Assembly (NCBI GenBank): GCA_029255685.2
Contig: CM055315.2
Location: 53,287,358-53,351,357 of the forward strand
Source of the DNA: Silene conica
Lineage: Eukaryota; Streptophyta; Magnoliopsida; Caryophyllales; Caryophyllaceae
Direction: 5' to 3'
DNA: 64,000 bases
A program made the position numbers and the translations under genes. Every line of letters begins with the position of its first letter. Position 1 is the stretch's first letter. Positions 58,000-64,000 of the stretch are shown in pieces. The notes below the pieces were generated by a model. That model was given only the letters and a program-made list of their open reading frames with translations, was not told where the DNA came from and searched no databases.

Positions 58000-59327
58000 T
58001 ATTATTATTATTACTATTATTATTATTAAGATTTAAAGATAATATTAGTATTAGTATTATTACTAATAAGTATATTGTTAATTGTTGTTACGTTTCTAAT
58101 ATCGTTTTGGATGGTAAAATACTTAACATTACTACTACTTTATGTTGGTGTTTCTTCTTATGGACTTTCAATATTATTACTCTTAACGTGTTATGAGTAA
58201 TATTATGTACCATGTTTATAATTACTTATGTTATTATGTAGTATGATGAATATTAATATTAGTAATGATGTTAAGCATGTTATTAGATAAGTAATGGTTG
58301 ATAAGTGTTTGTATGCTAAATTTTGTAAGTCTAAATTTGGCAAGCCTATTTTTAGTAAGTACTATATTTAGTACGTGCTATTTTAGTAAGTTTATGATTA
58401 GTTAATTGTACTTGGTTGCATGTTTAGAAATTGATTTGAAGTAATATTTATAGGGAATGAATTCGAGGAGGAATATTTCTAGACGGTGATTGCTTGTTTC
58501 AGATTTGCTACCCAGGTAGGATACACTGACCTTATACTCTATGTTGTGTTATGAATGGTTGTGGTATTGTGTGTTATGGATGCTGAGTATGATTGATATG
58601 AGAATGATATTGGTTTGACTGAGTATTGATTATTATTATTATTGTTGTTGGTATGCGCATTGCATTATTTAGTTAATAGCATGATTGATTTAGAGTATTG
58701 TTGCATTTACGAGCATGGCATGTGCATCGGATACGGATTTGAGATGATGAGATATTATTGGGCCCAGGCTAGTTCTGCAGGACTAGACCTGGTGACCTCA
58801 GCTGTTATGCTGGTATTCGGCGACGGCCGATTATAGTCTGCCGGGAGGTTCGGTGTGGCTGGGAGACACGGGTTGAGGATGAGATTGAGATTGAGACTGA
58901 GATTGAGAATGAGATTGAGCTCGAGCATATCATGGCATTTGCATATCATCTTTGTTGCATTATTTATTATTTGTGTTATCCTACTCAACTGCGAGGTTGA
59001 CAGTGTATTCGTGTACACCTACGATGATCCGGAATGGGGAGTAGATTCTACAGGTCAGAGACAGATGGATTAGGAGCTTGGGCAAGGAGAGAGACATGGC
59101 TTGGACCTACTTAGAATTAGATCACACACTTAGATGTTAACATCAGTTGTACTTTTATTCTTGCGTAGTAGTTGTAATATCAAAAGTTTAAATTTAATCA
59201 GATTTGTATAAAGTACTTTGGTTTGTTTTTCCTTGTTATTCACTACCTCGGGTATTCCGAGATGGTAACAGCTTCATTTATTTGAGAATGTCTTGCTAAA
59301 AGCTCTTAAATAAATGGGGGTGTTACA
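56693..59327 (+). repeat. 3' LTR of E2
   Basis: 2635 bp, same layout as 17185-19836. It contains the longest ATT microsatellite of the window (57940-58028). Confidence 0.88.
57940..58028 (+). repeat. ATT microsatellite in the E2 LTR
   Basis: Nearly pure ATT repeats with ACT interruptions, longer than in the other E LTRs. Confidence 0.85.
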
Positions 59328-59423
59328 ATAGGTCATTACTAACATCCTACAAGTCTCCTTTCACTCTCATTGTAGATTATTATGGTTTACGAATTAAAAC
59401 GGAACAGAATACGAATGCGAGTG

Positions 59424-59496
59424 GATCGACTGACCAGCTAGCCCAGTCGGGTGACCACCCCTCGGTCGACCGACCCATTAAGTAGGTCGACCGACC
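59424..59496. repeat. two paired-palindrome modules in the F' LTR
   Basis: Arms 59424-59435/59445-59456 (several transitions compared with F) and 59464-59475/59485-59496 (unchanged). The 9-bp spacers are kept. Confidence 0.88.
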
Positions 59497-60023
59497 ACGG
59501 CCCTGCTACAGTCGGTCTCGGAACCTATACAACCTACGCATATTCATCCTCTACATCCTAACATGTGAAATTTAGCTACTCATGGTCTCACTAATTAAAA
59601 CAACAATGAAAATAGGAATAAACATGGAAATCATGATGAATATCAATCTAAACATGCAATCAATAATAATGCTTGGGATTCTACCTTAAACCGAAAACAA
59701 TAGTTCTAAACTAATAACAATGAAGCATAAATTAAAAGAAGAATTACCGGAAATATGATTGAGGCAGAAAAGGAACAAACTTTATTGATGAATGCTTGAA
59801 AGATTGAAGAACAAAACTAGAAGTATTTGAGAATTATTGAAAGATTACAATAACGAAACTAGAATTAGAACTTAAAACTAAAACTTGATGTGAGATTTTT
59901 GATAGATAGAAACTGAATGATTAACCCTAAACAGGAGATTAGTTTATATAGGCGGAAAATTAAGAGTTTCCTAAAGACTCTAACACGTTAATGGGCTTCG
60001 GAAATCTTTAGGGTCTGTGCGGA

Positions 60024-60136
60024 GGTCGGTCGACCCACATAGTAGGTCGATCGACCTGTTTACGGGCTTCTGTGTCTTTCCGGACTTTCCATAATAGGGA
60101 CCTGGTCGGCCGACCCAAATAGTAGGTCGGTTGACC
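60024..60136. repeat. two paired-palindrome modules in the F' LTR
   Basis: Arms 60024-60035/60045-60056 and 60104-60115/60125-60136, the last with one C-to-T change (GGTCGGTTGACC). Confidence 0.9.
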
Positions 60137-60410
60137 CGTTTTCCTGTAGGATTGCTTTGTTTTGTCTTCGGTTTGACTTCATGGTACTTGGTCAATGTTT
60201 TGAGTTGACTTTCCATTGTTCCTTGGCTAAGAAAAAAATCCCGAGGACATAAGTTTGGTGTAAAATCGTCCCTTTTCCGCATAAATCTGCAAAAGAGCAG
60301 AAAAATACGAAAGTAGACAATTGTTGGGAAATAAAGGCTAAAATATAGTAAACGAGCGACCAAATGCGTGTAAAAATAGATGTAAAACATCATAAAATAG
60401 GCACGCATCA

Positions 60411-60447
60411 AATTCCCCAAACCAAACCTTGCTTGCCCTCAAGCAAG
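60411..60447 (-). promoter_or_regulatory. polypurine-like tract and hairpin of F'
   Basis: Same as 20914-20950: hairpin CTTGCTTG-AGGG-CAAGCAAG (60428-60447) before the G-rich tract and LTR start on the minus strand. Confidence 0.7.
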
Positions 60448-61065
60448 AATTAGACTCGATCTTAACTAATGGAACGATTTCAATCTCAGAGCGAAATTTA
60501 CATGTAAGCCTAAACCAATGCCAAGTACAAAATGAGAAAGTATTTAAATCATGCAAACGAGTTATGGTGTCGTCAAACATTGCGAAAACAAGAGACTATA
60601 GAGACTTTATACCATGGACTCTCGCGGTACGCTCGAGACACTCATGAAGCAAAGGGTGAATATATGTAAAAGATAGGAAGAAGTAATTTTGTAATGACAC
60701 TCATCTAACTACGACCCATGAAAGCATGCCTGCAATCTAACATGAACAAGAATTCTACAACTATGTAAACCATACTCATTACGTGACTTGGGTACATGCA
60801 ATTGAGGTAATGAAAGATATGTGAGGTAAAAGGTAAAAAGTGGTTAAGATGTTTTTGGACTTGTGGGGTTAGTAGCCAAGCTAGTAAAAGTGGTTCCCAA
60901 CAACATATTCCACAACTTTTGATATTAAGAAAGTGCTCTTTTGTAACACAACTCTCACATTTAAATAAGAAAGGACTCTCCAATATTTTGAATGAAGTAC
61001 GGGAGTGATAACATATAAAAGAAAGGGATTTCAGAACAAAATTTTGAATTCTAACACTGTCAGGT

Positions 61066-61098
61066 GGTCGGCCGGCCTATGAAGGTGGTCGGTCGACC
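61066..61098. repeat. paired-palindrome module in F' internal region
   Basis: Arms 61066-61077 and 61087-61098, the counterpart of 21568-21600. Confidence 0.88.
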
Positions 61099-61865
61099 TC
61101 TTTCCTGTACGCTTTGACTTTTTTTTTTCGTTATTCTTTTCTTTCTTTCTTTTTCTTTCTTTTTCTGTTCTTTTTCTCTTTTCTTGCTTTCTTTCTTTCT
61201 TTTCTCTTTTTGCTCAAGATCGCATACAAACCAAGATGCCTCAAGATTAAACCAAAGACCACAGATACTAGCTTGGAAGGGTAGGCTAAGTATAGGATGT
61301 AGTTTTGGGGGATAAAAGGGCAATTTTGGTTATGTGAAGCTTATGGGTAAATACGAGAAAAGGGAGCCCAAATGCACGTACCAAGACTCACAAAACGAGA
61401 TAGTAAAACAAGTATATAGCAATTCAAGTTCATGTTTATGCATATTGATGTAACATGTTCCAAGGGGAGTACTACTCATATCCTAGACAACTGGTTTAAA
61501 GATGAAACCAGGAAATAAAGCTCTAAATCTTAGAATGTATAGTAGGTTGCCAAGGTATAAGTCAAGTCTCAGGATATACAAATTGACAAAAACTCGTAGA
61601 TATGCAAAAGACTCTCAAACTAAAACAAGTTGGCAAGGCAAGGCAAAGGTATAAACATGTAAGATAGCAGAGATCATCCTTGAAATACTCTCGTTCTGAC
61701 TCGACCTATATGCTAAAATAAACGTGCGTTTTTTTTTGGAATTTTTGAAATTTTTCTATTTTTTTGGATTTTTTTTTGTTGTGTATGCGAAGAAAATAAG
61801 GAAAAGAACGATGCAATACATAAATGCAATAAACGTGTGACAAAATGCAATGCATGTGACACGAA

Positions 61866-61905
61866 ACCATTCCCCAAACCAACCCGCACAATGTCCCCAT
61901 TGTGC
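61866..61905 (-). promoter_or_regulatory. second hairpin plus G-rich tract in F'
   Basis: Minus strand: hairpin GCACAATG-GGGA-CATTGTGC (61886-61905) followed by GGTTGGTTTGGGGAATGG. This resembles the hairpin-plus-tract at the LTR edge about 1.45 kb away. It could be an internal second polypurine tract or a remnant. Confidence 0.5.
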
Positions 61906-62097
61906 ATTAGCCTAAGTAAAGGTTTCATAAAATTAAAGGAAAGATGCAAGGAAAATAAAACCAAGGAAAATTGGAAAGAACTCACTGGATTGTTAAGCGC
62001 ATGAGAAAAACCTCCCCAAGCCAGCAGTGCCACACAAGTACCCAAGATGGTTGCACGGTTCCCGAGGAAGAAACGAGCAGGCTGTGACGGACGGGGA

Positions 62098-62202
62098 GGT
62101 CGACCAACCCATATCTCTGGTCGACCGACCTTCCTGCGGACTGCAGGAATTCTAAGAATTGAGGGACCAGGTCGGCCGACCTGCGAAGGTATTCGGTCGA
62201 CC
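62098..62202. repeat. two paired-palindrome modules in F' internal region
   Basis: Arms 62098-62109/62119-62130 (spacer CATATCTCT) and 62170-62181/62191-62202 (spacer TGCGAAGGT; the last arm has diverged in its first four bases). Starts are 72 bp apart, as in C. Confidence 0.87.
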
Positions 62203-62430
62203 CCTCTGCTGCACAGCGGACTTCTTTTCTTCGGGAAAAACTTGTGTCAACCAAGTCATTCTTCTTTAAACCTGAAAAATCATCAAATATACGCCCAACA
62301 AGTGCGCGAGATCCCAGAAAAAAAAGTCTTTACTATGCTAACAAAACGAAAAAGTTTGAAAAACTGAAGGTAAACAAAAGGTCTCAACTAACAAAAAGTA
62401 AATTGTCTTAAAAGCTGAAAATTTAAACAA

Positions 62431-62790
62431 TTATCCGCTAAAGATGCGTAAAATCTCAGACCACGGCTTTTGACGATATGTTGTAGTCTCCACGGTGTTT
62501 GCTTGAATGGCAAAACACGTCTCCTCTCCGTCGCAAAGCATATGCGACAGACTCTTCTCTTGAGCTTTTCTTCTCTTTTTCTTGTCCTCCTCATCCACAA
62601 AATTCGGGTCTTCGTCCTCCTTGTAGCTCAGGAATCCCAGTCCTCCTTTTTGCACCGTGACCTCCTTTATTGTGGGTTTCCCCAAACCAGCTCCTGCATT
62701 AGTCAAAATAGAAATATCCTCCCTTTTGCTCCCAATCTGGGGCGGAAGTGTAAAAACAGGTACAGGAGTAGGTAATAAAGTGGGAGAAGT
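62431..62790 (-). pseudogene. C-terminal part of an unrecognised F' ORF
   Basis: An open frame reads from the G insertion point (62790) to a stop at 62431, about 119 codons with no natural start in view. It begins Pro/Thr-rich, continues with GGLGFLSYKEDEDPNF, an acidic-basic EEDKKKRRKAQEKS stretch, and ends after WSEILRIFSG. I do not recognise a domain. In Tat/Athila-type elements an extra ORF can lie between pol and the 3' LTR, so this may be the end of one. The 5' part lies beyond G, outside the window. Confidence 0.45.
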
Positions 62791-64000
62791 TGTAATACTT
62801 CGTATTTTTATTTCGTTTTATCTATTTATCTTGATTTTATTGGATGACGATGTCGATATGTTATAATAAAAGCGATATAATATTGTTGAGCAAGGTGCTT
62901 TATGAGTTGTGTTTTCGGGTCGTATTTGTGAGTGTTTAACAAAACCGGGCCATAGATACATTATTTGGGTATTGGGGTGCGTGAGATGTTGACCCATACA
63001 CGGAAAGCAATGCGTATGGGCCTAGGGTTGCGTGCACAAACACAGCCCACACGCACGAGTTCAAATCTGAAATCAGAATTTCAGAGAATACCTCTCTGCC
63101 GCCTTATTTAAGCACACCCTCTTCCTCTTATCTGACCTAAAAACAACACACACACACACGCACGTATCTGTAGCCGCCACTTCAAGGGTTGTCAAGGGGA
63201 GGTTGTCACGGTGGTCAGATCAGTCTAAGGGTGGTCGTTGGCTAGGGCAAGGAGGTATGGCCACCACTTTTGTCTCGTTTTTACTGTTTTCACGTTTTCT
63301 TTTGATATTTAAGACGAATTTATGATCACGTCACATGATAATAATCAGAGTCTCTTGCTAATTCTTAATCTGTGATATGTAATTGCTATGTTTCGTTCAT
63401 CTTTAAGTTATCGTTTTATCAGTAGGTTCTTCGTGAGGATGTTTCGTTTTGGCTGCTATGAGTCGTGTCTAGGTTGTTTATCTCTTTCGTTTTATCAAAG
63501 AAAAACAGAGTCCGCATATGGTGTTTTGTATGAGGGTGTTAATGTCTCTTATGTAGTTATGTAATCTGTGTTTTGGTACTGTTGGCATGACCGTAGGCAG
63601 GGGATTCGAAGGGTGGTCGGGTCTGTTAATCGTGGTGTCACACGGTGGTGTACGGTGGTTGTCAAAACCTTAGTATAAACACGGTTGTGGTCAGATCTGG
63701 GTTTTCGTAGGGGTTTTTGAGTTGTCTGTCACGGTGGTTGTGACTACTACCTTTGCCATTGGGTCCACCACGACTCAGTGGCGAGTCTGGTGGTGCCAGG
63801 GGTGAAGGTGGTGGTCGTGGGTGGTGTCAGAGGCTAGTTTTGTCACGGTGGTTTATAGTCAGTTGAATCCGGGTTTTCGTTTCAGCACACGGTCAGTTTC
63901 TGGTGGTGGTTTATGGCGTCTGCGGTCGTGGCAGGTAGCCACTGACCTCCTTCCTGGAACCACTGTGGCTCAGTGGCGAGCCTAGTGGCGCCAGTGGGGA
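62791..64000 (+). mobile_element. element G: 5' LTR of an A/E-related element (continues past window)
   Basis: Starts TGTAATACTTCG inside the F' frame, with GAAGT (62786-62790) as expected TSD. The layout resembles A and E LTRs: AT-rich start, CACACAC stretch, then GGTGG/GTCACGGTGG-rich DNA. Its last 70 bp match the E LTR at 18290-18350 in content (GCCACTGA, CTGGAACCAC, GTGGCTCAG). No gene is seen in the 1.2 kb present. Confidence 0.7.

Larger units (their letters stand above)
49978..59327 (+). mobile_element. element E2: non-autonomous element with inverted extra LTR
   Basis: Inverted LTR (49978-52342), forward 5' LTR lacking its first part (52343-53829), primer-binding site, 2.86-kb non-coding internal region, polypurine tract and full 3' LTR (56693-59327). 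The flanks are GTAGG (49973-49977) and ATAGG (59328-59332), one base different from the exact repeat in the first copy. No gag or pol, so by structure it is LARD-like. It shares LTR ends, hairpins and internal motifs with A. Confidence 0.87.
49476..60410 (-). repeat. 3' LTR of F', interrupted by E2
   Basis: LTR parts 49476-49977 and 59328-60410, with TGATGC/GCATCA ends. The modules at 59424-60136 are the counterparts of those in F. A TATA-like box is at 59943-59952. Confidence 0.8.
22168..61665 (+). repeat. second copy of the tandem duplication, enlarged by C and D
   Basis: Same element order and junctions as the first copy: A' LTR/B' integrase at 25118/25119, B' LTR/F' at 49475/49476, and E2 at the same F site. 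Subtracting C, D and their TSDs and allowing for the E1 deletion brings the lengths of the two copies into agreement. The joint at 22161-22167 reads F sequence up to GTAAGAT and A sequence from GGAGTAATAAG. Confidence 0.88.
60448..62430 (-). other. F' internal 3' region, no recognisable gene
   Basis: Non-coding. It holds modules at 61066-61098 and 62098-62202, a CTTT-rich tract (about 61118-61215), a T-rich stretch (61730-61780) and a second hairpin with a G-rich tract (61866-61905). Confidence 0.7.
49476..62790 (-). mobile_element. element F' (second copy of F), longer on the right
   Basis: 3' LTR 49476-60410 (interrupted by E2), polypurine tract, and 2.4 kb of internal sequence of which the last 1.1 kb (61666-62790) is absent from the first copy. 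It ends at the LTR of G inside a partial open frame. Confidence 0.72.

Overview
The window is plant nuclear repeat DNA, almost certainly from a eudicot heterochromatic or intergenic region. Everything I can interpret is LTR-retrotransposon: Ty1/copia and Ty3/gypsy gag-pol remnants, primer-binding sites matching initiator tRNA-Met, polypurine tracts, long LTRs with TG...CA ends, and 5-bp target-site duplications (TSDs). I see no host gene, tRNA, rRNA, bacterial gene or CRISPR array. The species cannot be named from this sequence.

Layout, left to right. 1-1930 is the 3' end of a SIRE/Maximus-like copia element, inserted in the 5' LTR of a TRIM (1931-2453). The TRIM sits in the internal region of element A (2454-5700), a non-autonomous gypsy-type element of which only the 3' part and 3' LTR are in view. 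A is inserted in the integrase of element B (5701-12811, minus strand, a decayed chromovirus of Tekay/Del type). B's 5' LTR is interrupted by element F (from 12812, minus strand, Tat/Ogre/Athila-like LTR). F's LTR carries E1 (13315-19836), a rearranged non-autonomous element related to A.

At 22167/22168 the order A-B-F starts again. The same A/B junction, the same B/F junction and the same E insertion site recur, so 2730-22167 and 22168-61665 are two copies of one ~19.4-kb tandem duplication with 6-7 bp of microhomology at the joint. The second copy is longer because copia elements C (29329-38005) and D (39548-48101), both minus strand and of one family, later entered its B LTR, and because its E copy (E2, 49978-59327) keeps the internal region that E1 lost. 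The second F copy runs on into a partial ORF cut by element G (62791 to the window end), another LTR of the A/E type.

The most interesting signal is a rigid module: two 12-bp GGTCGRYCGACC palindromes separated by exactly 9 bp. It occurs about 18 times, and only in the gag leaders of copia C and D and in the LTR/3' region of the unrelated gypsy-type F. Each module can fold as a 12-bp stem with a 9-nt, mostly A/U-rich loop. The second is element E, whose two outer ends are both U5 ends (inverted LTR on the left, forward LTR on the right) yet are flanked by one TSD, which suggests integration of a chimeric cDNA. None of the gag-pol sets is intact: C has a nonsense codon, a 1-base frameshift and a Glu-to-Asp change at the integrase catalytic site; D has a 1-base deletion in gag; B has a series of stops mostly explained by C-to-T transitions. 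All identities and divergences were read by eye.
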